A stretch of DNA of 64,000 nt from Photobacterium profundum (GCF_003026285.1 NZ_PYOD01000008.1:110060-174059), one strand, 5' to 3'. Numbered from the stretch's first letter, positions 49,158 through 59,215 are shown. The notes: generated by a model from the sequence alone, not told the origin. A program made the numbers and translations.

Positions 49158-49182
49158 CAAAGCCCCGCAGGTCGGGGCTTTG
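49158..49182 (+). terminator. grxD hairpin, likely terminator
   Basis: CAAAGCCCCG (49158-49167) pairs with CGGGGCTTTG (49173-49182). The U-tail is short (CTGTATCT follows), so efficiency is uncertain. Confidence 0.6.
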
Positions 49183-49229
49183 CTGTATCTGACTACTTAC
49201 TAACTGCAAAATTGAACGTTCAACAGATG

Positions 49230-49496
49230 TTAGTTACCTGCAATTAATTCCCGCCCGAATTCAGCATTTGTCGAAAGTGGGGTAATAGCTTTAATCGTAT
49301 CTAAGCGAATCGGCTGCGATTGTCCATCTTGCTCTATGATTAACCATTCCGTTTTATCTGCTTGGGTTTTGGTGTCAATCGCCGTTCCGACTAAAGTTGT
49401 CTCATCATTGAGTTCGATAGAAATCAAATAGTGTCGCATACAAGCAATCTCGATAAAGTCATACCGTTGGCATTGAATCGGTTGGTAGTCACTCAT
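49230..49496 (-). CDS. rof: Rho-binding antiterminator Rof (YaeO)
   Basis: Rof binds transcription terminator Rho and blocks its loading on RNA. The 88-residue protein matches the family: YQPIQCQRYDFIEIACMRHYLISIEL, then LVGTAIDTKTQ, and QPIRLDTIKAITPL at the end. It is a single gene with its stop facing grxD. Copy 2 of the dispersed repeat lies about 30 bp upstream of its start, so the repeat could affect its promoter or leader. Confidence 0.85.
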   Translation of the reverse strand: MSDYQPIQCQRYDFIEIACMRHYLISIELNDETTLVGTAIDTKTQADKTEWLIIEQDGQSQPIRLDTIKAITPLSTNAEFGRELIAGN

Positions 49497-49525
49497 ATGC
49501 GTCCTGTGATTTTGTCAGTAGTTTA

Positions 49526-49564
49526 TATAACCAAGTTACCTCAAGATGTTCGTATCCGCGAGAA
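49526..49564. repeat. dispersed intergenic repeat, copy 2
   Basis: It shares GTTACCTCAAGA and GCGAGAAT with the copy at 2715-2753, differing at only a few sites. It is upstream of rof, as copy 1 is upstream of the SDR-like gene. Confidence 0.6.
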
Positions 49565-49606
49565 TTTGTTGGATAGAGGTTAGGTGAACAATCGATAGAT
49601 GAAAAA

Positions 49607-49630
49607 AATCCGCCCCTTAAAGGACGGATT
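49607..49630 (-). terminator. terminator of the NhaC-like antiporter gene
   Basis: AATCCG (49607-49612) pairs with CGGATT (49625-49630), extended inward by CCC/GGG-type pairs. On the minus strand a run of T follows. Confidence 0.75.
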
Positions 49631-49696
49631 CAAATGTTATGTTTGCCAATGTTGTTTAATCAATAGTTAATTAACCAGTATGTGGCTAACCAAAGG

Positions 49697-51034
49697 CTAT
49701 AGCACCATTGATGCTAACCAACCAAATGCGATAAGTGGCAGGTTGTAGTGTAGGAACGTTGGAACCACGGTTTCCCAAACGTGTTCGTGCTGACCATCAG
49801 CATTCAAACCCGCTGTTGGCCCTAACGTTGAATCAGATGCCGGTGAGCCCGCATCACCCAATGCAGCCGCTGTACCGACAAGCGCGATAGTCGCCATTGG
49901 TGAGAAACCAAATGTTAGGCACAAAGGAACATAAATCGTGGCCAGAATAGGGATGGTTGAGAACGAAGAACCAATGCCCATCGTCACAAACAGCCCAACA
50001 ACCAACATTAATAATGCTGCTAGCGGTTTGTTATCACCAATAACAGTAGCAAGAGAACTAACCAGTGTTTCAACACCACCTGTTGCTTTCATTACTGAAG
50101 CAAAACCGGCAGCTGCGATCATGATAAAGCCGATCATTGCCATCATATGTACACCTTTAGTGAACACATCGTGCGTTTCTTTCCACTTAATTACGCCACC
50201 AAATGTGAACACCATGAAACCAGCAAGACCACCAATAATCATCGACCCGCTATATAGTTGAGCACCTAGTGCTGCAAAAATAGCGACGACTGCAATATAG
50301 ACATGGCGCAGGTTAATTTCTTTGTGTTCGGGCTCGTTAGCTAGAATTTTTTCTTCAGAATACTCGCGCGGCTTGCGGTAAGTGACAAATGTTGCCAAAA
50401 GTAGGCCGAAAATCATGCCTGCGGCAGGTAAAAGCATCGCCACGGGTACTTGGCTTGCGGTTACATCTAGCCCGTTATCATGCAGGTTCTTCAACAAAAT
50501 GTTGTTAAGGAAGATGCCGCCAAAGCCAACAGGTAGAACCATATAAGGTGTTACTAAACCAAACGTTAGTACACATGCAATTAAACGACGGTCTAATTTT
50601 AACTTAGCAAAAACATGCAGTAGCGGCGGAATAACAATCGGAATAAACGCGATATGCACTGGAATAATGTTTTGAGAAGAGATAGCCAGTAAAACTAAAA
50701 TGATAAGAACACTATATTTCACGCCAGTGGCTGCAGCTGCATTTTCATGCCCACTAATGCGTTTAATGACTTTTTGAGCCAATACATCCGTAATGCCAGA
50801 GCGAGAAATAGCGACAGCAAAAGTACCAAGCATTGCGTAGCTTAATGCTGTTGTTGCACCGCCACCTAAGCCGCTTTCAAATGCAGATACTGCCTCTGTG
50901 AGTGGCATGCCGCCAATCAAGCCGCCAATTATGGCACTAAAAGTAAGCGCAACGACTACATTAACTCGCATTAGCGCGAGTAAAAGCATGACGCATACCG
51001 AAATTACTACAGGGTTCATAAAACTAAGATCCAT
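49697..51034 (-). CDS. Na+/H+ antiporter family protein (YuiF-like)
   Basis: The 445-residue membrane protein has about eleven hydrophobic segments and the NhaC-like signature [65 protein letters not shown], and [25 protein letters not shown] near the C-terminus. It fits the Na_H_antiport_2/YuiF branch, some members of which are suspected amino-acid carriers, so Na+/H+ exchange is likely but not sure. It is a single minus-strand gene, divergent from the peroxiredoxin. Confidence 0.82.
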   Translation of the reverse strand: MDLSFMNPVVISVCVMLLLALMRVNVVVALTFSAIIGGLIGGMPLTEAVSAFESGLGGGATTALSYAMLGTFAVAISRSGITDVLAQKVIKRISGHENAAAATGVKYSVLIILVLLAISSQNIIPVHIAFIPIVIPPLLHVFAKLKLDRRLIACVLTFGLVTPYMVLPVGFGGIFLNNILLKNLHDNGLDVTASQVPVAMLLPAAGMIFGLLLATFVTYRKPREYSEEKILANEPEHKEINLRHVYIAVVAIFAALGAQLYSGSMIIGGLAGFMVFTFGGVIKWKETHDVFTKGVHMMAMIGFIMIAAAGFASVMKATGGVETLVSSLATVIGDNKPLAALLMLVVGLFVTMGIGSSFSTIPILATIYVPLCLTFGFSPMATIALVGTAAALGDAGSPASDSTLGPTAGLNADGQHEHVWETVVPTFLHYNLPLIAFGWLASMVL

Positions 51035-51324
51035 CGTTGTGTTATGTCATAGGTGAAAAGCAGAGAATTGTTAATTATGTGATGCTCGTAATTATTTTTC
51101 TCATTTTTTTATTATATTTTGAGCTGTTCTACTCAAAAACAATCAGTTTGCTGGAATTTTTTCACATGTCGAGTAAAAGTTGATACTCGTACGGAATTTT
51201 ATTGGCATTGTGCCAAGTGTCTTAGTCTTGTCATCTTCTCGACGTTATACTGAGATTTCCTGTATTGGTAGGCAGAACAAAACGTTACTGTCGATTTCAA
51301 CGTTAAAAGTTAATGGAGTTAACC

Positions 51325-51930
51325 ATGAGTGTATTAGTAGGCCGCCCGGCACCTGATTTTACTGCAGCCGCAGTGCTTGGTAATGGTGAAATTGTTGATA
51401 GCTACAACTTGATTGAAAATATTAAAGGTAAAGCCGCGGTTATTTTCTTCTACCCGTTAGATTTTACGTTTGTATGCCCATCAGAATTGATTGCATTTGA
51501 TAAGCGTTATGCTGATTTCCAAAGCAAAGGTGTAGAGGTTATTGGCGTATCTATCGATTCTCAATTTTCGCACAACGCATGGCGTAATACGCTGGTGGAA
51601 GATGGCGGCATTGGCGAAGTACAGTACCCATTAATTGCAGATACCAAGCATGAGATTTGCAAAGCTTACGATGTTGAACATCCTGAAGCGGGCGTTGCGT
51701 TCCGTGGTTCATTCTTGATCGATAAAGAAGGTATGGTTCGTCACCAAGTGGTGAATGACTTACCGCTGGGTCGTAATATTGATGAAATGTTACGTATGGT
51801 TGATGCACTTCAATTCCATGAAGAACATGGTGAAGTATGCCCAGCACAGTGGGAAAAAGGCAAAGAAGGTATGGATGCATCACCAGCAGGTGTCGCGGCA
51901 TACTTATCAGAGCATACTGACGATTTGTAA
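51325..51930 (+). CDS. typical 2-Cys peroxiredoxin (AhpC/Prx1 type)
   Basis: This enzyme reduces hydrogen peroxide and organic peroxides. The 201-residue protein has the peroxidatic Cys51 in YPLDFTFVCPSELIAF and the resolving Cys172 in GEVCPAQW. GGIG in VEDGGIGEVQYPL is a near-GGLG motif linked to sensitivity to overoxidation. No YF motif is found at the C-terminus (it ends SEHTDDL). GGAG lies 6 nt before the chosen ATG; a second ATG 12 nt earlier is less likely. It is single, divergent from the antiporter, with its own terminator. Confidence 0.93.
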   Translation: MSVLVGRPAPDFTAAAVLGNGEIVDSYNLIENIKGKAAVIFFYPLDFTFVCPSELIAFDKRYADFQSKGVEVIGVSIDSQFSHNAWRNTLVEDGGIGEVQYPLIADTKHEICKAYDVEHPEAGVAFRGSFLIDKEGMVRHQVVNDLPLGRNIDEMLRMVDALQFHEEHGEVCPAQWEKGKEGMDASPAGVAAYLSEHTDDL

Positions 51931-51975
51931 TTAATGTCACTACCCTCGATGATTATGAGGGCGACTGAATAAAAG

Positions 51976-52001
51976 AAAGGCTAGCCGCGAGGCTAGCCTT
52001 T
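51976..52001. terminator. terminator between peroxiredoxin and volA
   Basis: AAAGGCTAGCC (51976-51986) pairs exactly with GGCTAGCCTTT (51991-52001) over GCGA, followed by TTT. It can serve both convergent genes. Confidence 0.88.
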
Positions 52002-52022
52002 TTTATGGGTGTTTATGTGACA

Positions 52023-54467
52023 TTATGGCGTTGTGGTCAGAATGTCACTGTTGGTAACCTCAAGTGATGTCCCATCACCATTGATTAGGCTAGCTACATG
52101 CTCTTGCATTTCAAGGGTCGCTGGCTTGCCTGAGGGAAGTGTCGTTTCTTTCATGAAACTCGTGTGACTTCCTACAGTGAAGAAGGTAGCTGTTTTCAGG
52201 GGGGTGTCTCCTGTAACATCATCTGTTGTTGGAGTTAATCCCAGCTGTGCTTCTGATACAAGATTTAAAGTACCTGCAAATGCTGAGTAGGGTTTCATGA
52301 TATCAGTCCCCTCAACGGTTGCTCTTGGTGTTAGATGATTGGGGATAGTGCTGTCATCAATAGTCATCGACATATAAACAGGTGTTTGTTCACTGATCAG
52401 TGGCGCGTGATTGAGTGGGTCAATTGTATCCAAGATGGTTTGAGAGGCATATGCAAACTCGCCGTATAAGCTATAAATAGATTCGAGTTGGTTGAGCGAC
52501 TCATTGCTACCACTATTCACTAGCGATCGTTCGTATTGCCCATAGCAAATTGTCATTGCTCCCAAACCTGGATTATTACATACCGCCGCAAATTCATCAC
52601 TGCTTGCCGAAAGTAATGTACCTTTGACAAAGTTACCAAATGAGCCTGACTCAAGAAGTAGATAGGGAATACCAGCTCCTGGGTTTGCGAATGCAAACTT
52701 ATTGATATTAAAGAGCAATGGATCTGTTTCTTCATTGACAGTACGATTGGCAACATAGGCCAAATCAATACCTGTAATTGCCCCTAGAGAGTGACCGACA
52801 AAATTGACTCCTTTTGTAGGGTCTAGCCAGCCTAGTGGCCCCATATTACTGCCATTTCCTGCTGCAATTCCGGCAAAAATACGACCGATAGCCACCCGCA
52901 GGTTAATTTGATCTGTAATGCTCTGACGAACATTGTCTCTACCAACAGGTAGGTATTGCAGGTTCAGGTAAACACTTGGATCGTCAGAGGCATTAACCGT
53001 ACTTCCATCTGGAAGTGAGATGCCTCGAGTACCATGTAGCGGTAAGTCAATTGCAAAAATAGCATTACATGAATCACCAATTATTTTATCAGGGAGGTCA
53101 CTCGTTTTAAGGGTTTCTTTGTCGGCGGTGATCCCGTGTTGGAAAATAGTAACTTGGTTAACAGGTGCATTTTGACAATCTGCATCGGATGGGAAAATAA
53201 CTGTGTACTCAACCCCTTGTACTGATTTTAGTTTTGGTACAGGGCTATACCGTGTGATAAGTCGTTCTGCGTCAAGCTGACTACCATCTGATAAGGTGAT
53301 CTCTTGACCTGTTAGTAACGGTAGAACCCGAAGTTGTATTGCCGGATCTGTTGCTATGTTGGCGAGATCATCTAAGGTTATACCCAGCTCGGTCAGCTTA
53401 GCCATTACAATTGTTTTATCAGCATCAGAGCCGTTTTCAAGCACATAAGAAATTGCAGCTAAACTCGGCATACCACTTTGCCACGGAGTAGAAGCAAACT
53501 TTGTTGGGTCTGTCTCTAAGTAATATGGCAGATTTACCGTACCGGTGAAGACTTGGTTACCACCCGGTGTGGTGGAAAATGACGCTGGGTCAAAAGACAT
53601 TTCGAAGACACTCGCTAACTCTTCAGATGTCACATCCTCACTAATTGCAGTGCCTGTCCAGACTTTATCAGGCCCTTGTTGCAATGCTAGAGCAGAGGCT
53701 GCTTTAGCTGCATACATCACATCACCTGCGGATGCAGTTGTGAACCAGTTAGAGAAGATGATTTTATCTTTATCTATTCCAGTTGCAGCAAAAGTTGCTT
53801 CACTTAAATGGGCAACTTTTTGTGCAGGTTCTAGTGCCATATCTGGTGTTGGGGTCGCTGATTTTAATACAGCATAAGTGCTGCTCATCCCTACTGGGTT
53901 ACCTTTTTCATCTTTTAGGTCTGATGTAATAGCAAATTGGTACTGGCTGGCGGCTTTGAGAGGTTTTAAGAAGATAACTGTCAGTGTTTTGCCAGATGTA
54001 ACAATTGTAAAGTCACCATTAACAACTGTTAGTGGTATTGGGGGGGTATTGGCATAATCTGATGAACTTGGGTCACCTGTTTCTAGAAGATAAAAGCCGT
54101 CTTCAGCAGTTGTAGCATCCAGTTTATTGCCAGTAAACTCAATAACTATTGGTTGGTTTGTGCTCCAGCCATCTGTTTTTCCAAGTGCAACTTCAGGGTT
54201 AGAAATATCTGTTGAATAGCCTTCTGTACCGACATCACCATCTGTTTTTATCGTACCGTCAAAACTATCCATTGCAAGGTAGGTTGGTGTAACAATAACT
54301 GGGTTTGAAGGATCACTAACAAGGTCGAAATTAATTTTTGTTTCTGCTTTTAAACTTTCACCAATATTAGGATCTAATGTCGGATCACCAGAAGTAGTGG
54401 CATCATCTCCACACGCTGTTAGGCCAAGTGTTGAAGCAACGAGTAAAGCAAGTAATTTTTTATTCAT
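52023..54467 (-). CDS. volA: VolA-like surface lipoprotein lipase
   Basis: Vibrio cholerae VolA is a surface-exposed lysophospholipase that frees fatty acids for FadL. The 814-residue protein has a lipobox ending at Cys19 (GLTAC) and the N-terminal Asp/Thr-rich part of the Pla-1/cef family. The alpha/beta-hydrolase domain (about 400-814) has an HG oxyanion site in FQHGIT (444-445) and the nucleophile elbow GHSLG with Ser560. The C-terminal GSHTSFM may supply the catalytic His. It follows fadL by 32 nt, as in V. cholerae, so it is probably co-transcribed. Confidence 0.88.
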   Translation of the reverse strand: MNKKLLALLVASTLGLTACGDDATTSGDPTLDPNIGESLKAETKINFDLVSDPSNPVIVTPTYLAMDSFDGTIKTDGDVGTEGYSTDISNPEVALGKTDGWSTNQPIVIEFTGNKLDATTAEDGFYLLETGDPSSSDYANTPPIPLTVVNGDFTIVTSGKTLTVIFLKPLKAASQYQFAITSDLKDEKGNPVGMSSTYAVLKSATPTPDMALEPAQKVAHLSEATFAATGIDKDKIIFSNWFTTASAGDVMYAAKAASALALQQGPDKVWTGTAISEDVTSEELASVFEMSFDPASFSTTPGGNQVFTGTVNLPYYLETDPTKFASTPWQSGMPSLAAISYVLENGSDADKTIVMAKLTELGITLDDLANIATDPAIQLRVLPLLTGQEITLSDGSQLDAERLITRYSPVPKLKSVQGVEYTVIFPSDADCQNAPVNQVTIFQHGITADKETLKTSDLPDKIIGDSCNAIFAIDLPLHGTRGISLPDGSTVNASDDPSVYLNLQYLPVGRDNVRQSITDQINLRVAIGRIFAGIAAGNGSNMGPLGWLDPTKGVNFVGHSLGAITGIDLAYVANRTVNEETDPLLFNINKFAFANPGAGIPYLLLESGSFGNFVKGTLLSASSDEFAAVCNNPGLGAMTICYGQYERSLVNSGSNESLNQLESIYSLYGEFAYASQTILDTIDPLNHAPLISEQTPVYMSMTIDDSTIPNHLTPRATVEGTDIMKPYSAFAGTLNLVSEAQLGLTPTTDDVTGDTPLKTATFFTVGSHTSFMKETTLPSGKPATLEMQEHVASLINGDGTSLEVTNSDILTTTP

Positions 54468-54499
54468 GGAATTTTCCTTAAAGAACCTTATAGCGAGAA

Positions 54500-55759
54500 T
54501 TAGAATTTGTAGTTAACTTGTGCAGCACCAAGCCACGCATAGTTTTTACCGCTAAATTCATACTCTCTACCATCGACATACTCTTCCTTAAATGTGTTGC
54601 TCTTGCCGTAAAGGTATGTGACACCGAGATCAAATGATAAGTCATTGCTATAAAGGTAAGTAAAGCCAGCTGAATACCAGTAACGGTCAGTATCAGGGAT
54701 ACTTAATGTGGCCTGACCTGCTTGCTCATCAAACGCGAAGCCTGTACGGAGTATCCATTCAGGATTAAGAGTGTATGTTGCACCGATGGAGTAGCGGAAG
54801 TTATCGTCATAGTCCTCTTCTTTCACAAGGCAGGTATTATTTATACAGTCATCACTTGTTGCTTTAAGTTCGGTAAATTTGCTCCATTGAGTCCATTGGA
54901 CACCATAGTGAACAGCCCATTGCTTTGATAATTGGTGAAAACCGCCAAATTCAGCAATTGCAGGAAGAGGGACTTTTAGAACACCATCAACGGTGGTTGG
55001 ATTGGTTGGGGAAGCACCCGCAACACCACTACCTTGATAATCAGTGAATTTACCTTCGAACTCTAAATCTACTTGCGAGCGGTAGCTAAAACCAAAGCGG
55101 TTATTTTCATCTAATTCCCATAGGGCACCAATATTCCATCCCCACTCCCACGTATCACCTTGAAGATTGAGAAGTGTTTGGCTTGGCTCTGTGTCATATA
55201 TAGGAGCAAGGCTTCCGAAATTACGGTTTAGTTCAGCATCTGCATAAACGAGAGATACACCAGCACCAACACTAAATTGTTCATTAATTCGCCATGAAAT
55301 GTTGGGGTTAATATTTAATGTGATCAGGTCGGTCATGCCAGCTAAAGCACCGAAATTAGCATCTTCTGGGTAGTCGGTTGCGAACCCATAACTCGAAAAT
55401 ATCCCAATTCCCCAAGCTAATTGATCGTTAATCGGTTGAATAAAGTAACCCGCAGGTACTGCTGCAAAAGGAGCGACATTGTTGTACGTTTGGCTTGGGC
55501 TGCTATCAACAGTAGATATATCAATGGAAGGGTCAATCAGAGATAAACTACCTGAGAATTCCATGCGATCAAACATAGCCATTGCCGCAGGATTTCGTGC
55601 AAGAACCGATGCGTTATCTGCTACTGCAACTTCACCTGAGAATGCTCGGCCAAGGCCTGATGCAGAGTGCTCATTAACTTGGAAACCTGCTGCATTAACA
55701 TTAAGTGACATGAAAGCTGCTGTTACGGCAATAGAACTGAATTTTATATTTTTGGACAT
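54500..55759 (-). CDS. fadL: FadL-family outer-membrane fatty acid transporter
   Basis: The 419-residue protein has a signal peptide (ending about VNA-AGF) and the N-terminal hatch typical of FadL: GFQVNEHSASGLGRAFSG, then NASVLARNPAAMAMF with the NPA turn. The remainder is beta-strand-rich, and it ends in a Phe, the outer-membrane assembly signal. It takes up long-chain fatty acids, supplied here by the downstream VolA. The promoter should lie in the 330 bp upstream, with tandem palindromes at its far end. No FadR operator is seen there. Confidence 0.9.
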   Translation of the reverse strand: MSKNIKFSSIAVTAAFMSLNVNAAGFQVNEHSASGLGRAFSGEVAVADNASVLARNPAAMAMFDRMEFSGSLSLIDPSIDISTVDSSPSQTYNNVAPFAAVPAGYFIQPINDQLAWGIGIFSSYGFATDYPEDANFGALAGMTDLITLNINPNISWRINEQFSVGAGVSLVYADAELNRNFGSLAPIYDTEPSQTLLNLQGDTWEWGWNIGALWELDENNRFGFSYRSQVDLEFEGKFTDYQGSGVAGASPTNPTTVDGVLKVPLPAIAEFGGFHQLSKQWAVHYGVQWTQWSKFTELKATSDDCINNTCLVKEEDYDDNFRYSIGATYTLNPEWILRTGFAFDEQAGQATLSIPDTDRYWYSAGFTYLYSNDLSFDLGVTYLYGKSNTFKEEYVDGREYEFSGKNYAWLGAAQVNYKF

Positions 55760-56095
55760 TATTATTTTGCCTCTTTAATTCGCTTCTTTATTTAGCTTCT
55801 TGTTCTTCATTCCATGAAGGAAAAACAACTCAATTTTATTGAGTTTCAATAATGTTCAGATAAACAGAACCATGTTAAGCGCGCTGAAAGGAAAGGATGC
55901 CATCTAGGTATAGAAGCGTCATATCCATATGATGCAAAGTGATTATGCTTGCGCGATTAGTCTCTCATGGACATAGTCTGAAACAATATGAAACACCGTT
56001 ATGGAGTATAAAGAGGAAAGATTCAAATGTTAACCCGATGTAAATCACTGTTTTTAATATTAATGGGCAATCGAACGGTATTTAATTGATTTATG

Positions 56096-56135
56096 TTTTA
56101 AACGAGCGTTTAAAATTAAACGAGCGTTTAGAATT
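56096..56135. promoter_or_regulatory. two tandem palindromes upstream of fadL-volA
   Basis: The first is perfect: TTTTAAACG-AG-CGTTTAAAA at 56096-56115. The second, centred 18 bp away, repeats TAAACG-AG-CGTTTA at 56117-56130. The core AAACGAGCGTTT is of TetR-family type. They lie 337-377 bp upstream of the fadL start and between it and the rnt terminator. The rest of the 435-bp spacer shows no gene. Confidence 0.6.
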
Positions 56136-56146
56136 ATAGTTCTAAA

Positions 56147-56165
56147 AGCCCAGCAGTGCTGGGCT
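56147..56165 (-). terminator. rnt terminator
   Basis: AGCCCAGC (56147-56154) pairs with GCTGGGCT (56158-56165) over a 3-nt loop. TTTTAG follows on the minus strand. Confidence 0.8.
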
Positions 56166-56194
56166 CATAGGAGGTCTGATGAGTTTGTGTTGTT

Positions 56195-56866
56195 TTAATT
56201 TTGAGAATTATCGATTTCTTCTGTTTGAGGTTCAAAAAGCGGCCATCCGCCTAATTTCTTCCATTTGTTAACAATCTCACAAAATAGCTCTGCCGTTCGC
56301 TCGGTATCATAGAGGGCTGAGTGTGCTTCTTTGTTATCAAACGCGACGCCAGCTGTTTTACATGCTTTTGCTAAAACGGTTTGACCAAACGCTAAACCAC
56401 TCAATGCGGCAGTATCGAAAGTGGCAAAAGGATGAAAAGGGTTACGCTTTAGACGAGCACGCTCTGATGCTTCCATTACAAAGCTATGATCGAAGTTAGC
56501 ATTGTGTGCAACCATGATTGCACGTGAGCAATCTGCTGCTTTTTGTTCTTTACGTATTTGCTTATAGATTTCTTTTAATGCCGTTTCTTCAGATACAGCG
56601 CCACGTAATGGGCTGAACGGGTCACGAATGCCATTAAATTCTAATGCTTCTTTATGTAAAACTGCGCCTTCAAAAGGGGCTACATGAAAATGAATAGTTG
56701 AAGCAGGTTTTAACCAACCATCTTCATCCATCTGTAATGTAACAGCACAGATTTCAAGTAGGGCATCAGTTTTGGAATTAAAGCCGGCAGTCTCAACGTC
56801 AATGACTACGGGAAAGTAGCCGCGGAAGCGACTTTTTAATGTATTTAGATCGTTTTGTTCGCTCAT
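56195..56866 (-). CDS. rnt: ribonuclease T
   Basis: RNase T is a DEDD 3'-5' exonuclease that trims tRNA and other stable RNA ends. The 223 residues have the three Exo motifs: [15 protein letters not shown] (Asp/Glu), [15 protein letters not shown] (Asp) and [16 protein letters not shown] with the His and last Asp. The length is the normal 220 or so. In Vibrio, rnt, motY and the gloA-nth-rnf cluster lie together, as here, though additional genes are inserted. It is divergent from motY. Confidence 0.95.
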   Translation of the reverse strand: MSEQNDLNTLKSRFRGYFPVVIDVETAGFNSKTDALLEICAVTLQMDEDGWLKPASTIHFHVAPFEGAVLHKEALEFNGIRDPFSPLRGAVSEETALKEIYKQIRKEQKAADCSRAIMVAHNANFDHSFVMEASERARLKRNPFHPFATFDTAALSGLAFGQTVLAKACKTAGVAFDNKEAHSALYDTERTAELFCEIVNKWKKLGGWPLFEPQTEEIDNSQN

Positions 56867-56965
56867 AACACTGCTGTCGATAAAAAAGAGGGTGGCATTA
56901 TGTCAGATTCAGAAGTCTAGCTAAACCTTCTGATTACAAATGTTCACGATCTCGCGGTGATGGGC

Positions 56966-56992
56966 TAAAGATTTTTGAATTAAATTCGATAC
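56966..56992 (+). promoter_or_regulatory. sigma-28 (FliA) promoter of motY
   Basis: TAAA (56966-56969), a 15-nt spacer and TTCGATAC (56985-56992) match the FliA consensus TAAA-N15-GCCGATAA in spacing and in the CGATA core. A sigma-28 promoter is known for motY of Vibrio parahaemolyticus. Transcription would start near 57000, some 37 nt before the ATG. Confidence 0.75.
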
Positions 56993-57036
56993 AATAGGAA
57001 GTAGCGCAAAAGCCCCGTTGTTAGATTTGGAAAAGC

Positions 57037-57927
57037 ATGAATACATTTTTTAAAGTTGTTTGTTTAAATGCTTCTGTATTAACGAGCTTATTATTAAGCC
57101 CGTCAGTCATGGCTGCTAAACAATATGTGGCGACACCAGCACAATCAAGCTGGAAAGTTGCAGTCGATACGCCACTTGAATGCCGTATGATTCATGCTAT
57201 TCCAAGTTATGGAGAGGCTCAATTCACATCAAAGGCGGGGAAAAAAATCAATTTAGATTTTGAGCTTAAAATGCGCCGCCCTATGGGTGAAACACGCAAT
57301 GTTAATTTAGTGTCAATGCCTGCGCGTTGGATGCCGGGTGAAGCGGCTGAACCAATAACGCAGATCCAATTTTTTAAGCAGTTTGATGGTTATGTCGGTG
57401 GTCAAATGGCCTGGGCAATGTTATCTGAGCTTGAAAGTGGACGTTATCCTACGTTCAGTTATAACGATTGGCAGCATCGAGATAAAATGATTGAAGTAGG
57501 GCTTTCTGCGGTGTCTTTTCAAGCGCCATATCAGCAATTTAGCGTCTGTCTAGATAACCTGCTTCCATATAGCTTTGAAGATATCGCTTTTACTGTTTTA
57601 CATTATGATATGGATAGCGATGAATTGAATAAACCTTCTCAGCGGCGTTTAGCTCAAATTACAGACTTTGTGCGTTACAGTGATGATATTGATTTAGTGT
57701 TGCTAGCAACCTACAGCGATTCGACTGGAGGTACCAAGGTGAACCAGAGTTTATCTGAACGTCGTGCAAAGAAACTAGAAGAATACTTTATGTCGTTAGG
57801 GCTACCTAAAAATCGTATTCAAGTAGAAGCGTATGGTAAGCGTCGTCCAATAGCAGATAACGATACCCCAATAGGACGCAATAAAAACCGTCGTGTTGTT
57901 ATATCGTTGGGCAGAACAATCATTTAA
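57037..57927 (+). CDS. motY: Na+-driven flagellar motor T-ring protein MotY
   Basis: MotY forms the periplasmic T ring that anchors the PomA/PomB stator of the polar flagellum. The 296-residue protein has a signal peptide (cleavage near MAA-KQY), an N-terminal domain specific to MotY, and a C-terminal OmpA-like peptidoglycan-binding domain ([26 protein letters not shown], and [21 protein letters not shown]). Cysteines at CRMIHAI and FSVCLDN may form the known disulfide. The sigma-28 promoter fits flagellar control. It ends at a strong terminator. Confidence 0.95.
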   Translation: MNTFFKVVCLNASVLTSLLLSPSVMAAKQYVATPAQSSWKVAVDTPLECRMIHAIPSYGEAQFTSKAGKKINLDFELKMRRPMGETRNVNLVSMPARWMPGEAAEPITQIQFFKQFDGYVGGQMAWAMLSELESGRYPTFSYNDWQHRDKMIEVGLSAVSFQAPYQQFSVCLDNLLPYSFEDIAFTVLHYDMDSDELNKPSQRRLAQITDFVRYSDDIDLVLLATYSDSTGGTKVNQSLSERRAKKLEEYFMSLGLPKNRIQVEAYGKRRPIADNDTPIGRNKNRRVVISLGRTII

Positions 57928-57968
57928 TACGTATTTCACTACAGCTGGTGGCTTACTGATGATAATAG

Positions 57969-58000
57969 AAAGAGTTTCGGGTTTAGATGCGAAACTCTTT
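57969..58000 (+). terminator. motY terminator
   Basis: AAAGAGTTTCG (57969-57979) pairs with CGAAACTCTTT (57990-58000), followed by TTTTT. On the minus strand, A/T-rich flanks allow it to face the next gene too. Confidence 0.85.
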
Positions 58001-58027
58001 TTTTTAATCCGCAAGAATGAGTTGGTA

Positions 58028-58471
58028 TTAATGCAGGCGGAACTTCGCGATTAATTCACATTGGTTACTAGTACTGATGTGAGAGAGCTGCTTTGCGATA
58101 ACAGGGTTTGGATGGCGTTTTAGAAATTCAATTAATGCTGTACGGCAACAACCAAGAGTTTCAATAAAAGCATCACACTCTTTTCTTGGGCATTGTGGAA
58201 TTAGTGACATCACTTGTTCTGACGCAAGCTGAAGGTATTTAAGCTCATAATCACTGTCTCCATTTTTACGCCAAAAATCGGCAAGGTTATGGCATGAAAC
58301 CACTTTAATGGTAAGCAGGTCTTCTAATTCATCACGTGTACCACGAATTGGTTCAAGTTGCTGGGATTTAGCTAAGGCAAGTTGATAATGAATAATCGTC
58401 ATCATTGGTTTATTACTTTTTTCGGCTTCCGTTGCTAGCAGGGTATGGGTTTCCCACCTTGAAACGTCCAT
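58028..58471 (-). CDS. DUF2753-like cytoplasmic protein
   Basis: The 147-residue protein is soluble and all-helical, with MDVSRWETHTLLATEAE at the start, a TPR-like middle (MMTIIHYQLALAKSQQLE, CHNLADFWRKNGDSDYELKYLQLAS), and four Cys in the last half (CPRKEC, LGCC). It resembles the DUF2753 proteins of Vibrionaceae found next to motY, but I am not sure of the family. There is no signal peptide. Its function is unknown. It is between motY and the Mn-type SOD, both facing differently. Confidence 0.6.
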   Translation of the reverse strand: MDVSRWETHTLLATEAEKSNKPMMTIIHYQLALAKSQQLEPIRGTRDELEDLLTIKVVSCHNLADFWRKNGDSDYELKYLQLASEQVMSLIPQCPRKECDAFIETLGCCRTALIEFLKRHPNPVIAKQLSHISTSNQCELIAKFRLH

Positions 58472-58572
58472 GATTTTTCCTTTTTTACCCCCAGTGTTAA
58501 AACGAAAAGGGCGTATTATTAACGGGGATTATATTAATTAGTACAGAATAAAACGACGGCTAAAGTCGCTGA

Positions 58573-59184
58573 TTACTGCTGTGAAATTGTTAAAAAATGC
58601 TGCGAGATTTGCTCCCAATCGACTACGTTCCACCAAGCATTGATATAATCAGGGCGCTTATTTTGATAGCAGATGTAATAAGCATGTTCCCATACATCAA
58701 GGGCTAGAATCGGCTCGCCACGCTTCTCAACAATATCCATCAAAGGGTTATCTTGATTGTTTGTTGTTGAGATCTCTAGTCGTCCTTCTATAACTGAAAG
58801 CCAAATAAACCCTGAACCAAAGTGATTTGCTGCAGCATTAGAAAATGCGTTTTTAAATAATTCAAAACTGCCAAAGTGACAGTAAATTGCTTCAGCGAGC
58901 AAACCTGAAGGCTGGCTACCCCCTGCAGGGGACATGCATTGCCAGTAAAGGTTGTGGTTAAAGAAACCGCCACCATGATTTCTTACTGCTGGTGAATGTG
59001 ATGAGACATTGGCAAAGATAGTATGCAGTGACTGGGTTTCTAGCTCGGTACCGTCAATGGCTGCAGTGAACTTATCAAAGTACGTTCTGTGATGACGGTT
59101 ATAGTGGATCTCTACCGTTTTTGCGTCGATAAAAGGCTCAAGTGCATCATAGGCATAAGGTAACTTTGGAAAGCTGAAAGGCAT
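58573..59184 (-). CDS. sodA: manganese-type superoxide dismutase
   Basis: The second SOD of the window has 203 residues. Ligands are H27, H77, D163 and H167 (DVWEHAYYICYQ). Mn character is shown by GGG at 71-73 before FFNHNLYW and by Gln144 in NNQDNP, the Mn-type outer-sphere glutamine, where SodB has NAGTP. It is less codon-biased than sodB. A Fur-like box upstream suggests that it is made when iron is short, replacing the iron enzyme. Its cytosolic position is inferred from the lack of a signal peptide. Confidence 0.88.
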   Translation of the reverse strand: MPFSFPKLPYAYDALEPFIDAKTVEIHYNRHHRTYFDKFTAAIDGTELETQSLHTIFANVSSHSPAVRNHGGGFFNHNLYWQCMSPAGGSQPSGLLAEAIYCHFGSFELFKNAFSNAAANHFGSGFIWLSVIEGRLEISTTNNQDNPLMDIVEKRGEPILALDVWEHAYYICYQNKRPDYINAWWNVVDWEQISQHFLTISQQ

Positions 59185-59215
59185 AATAATGACTCCTTAA
59201 TATTGTCACATGTAT

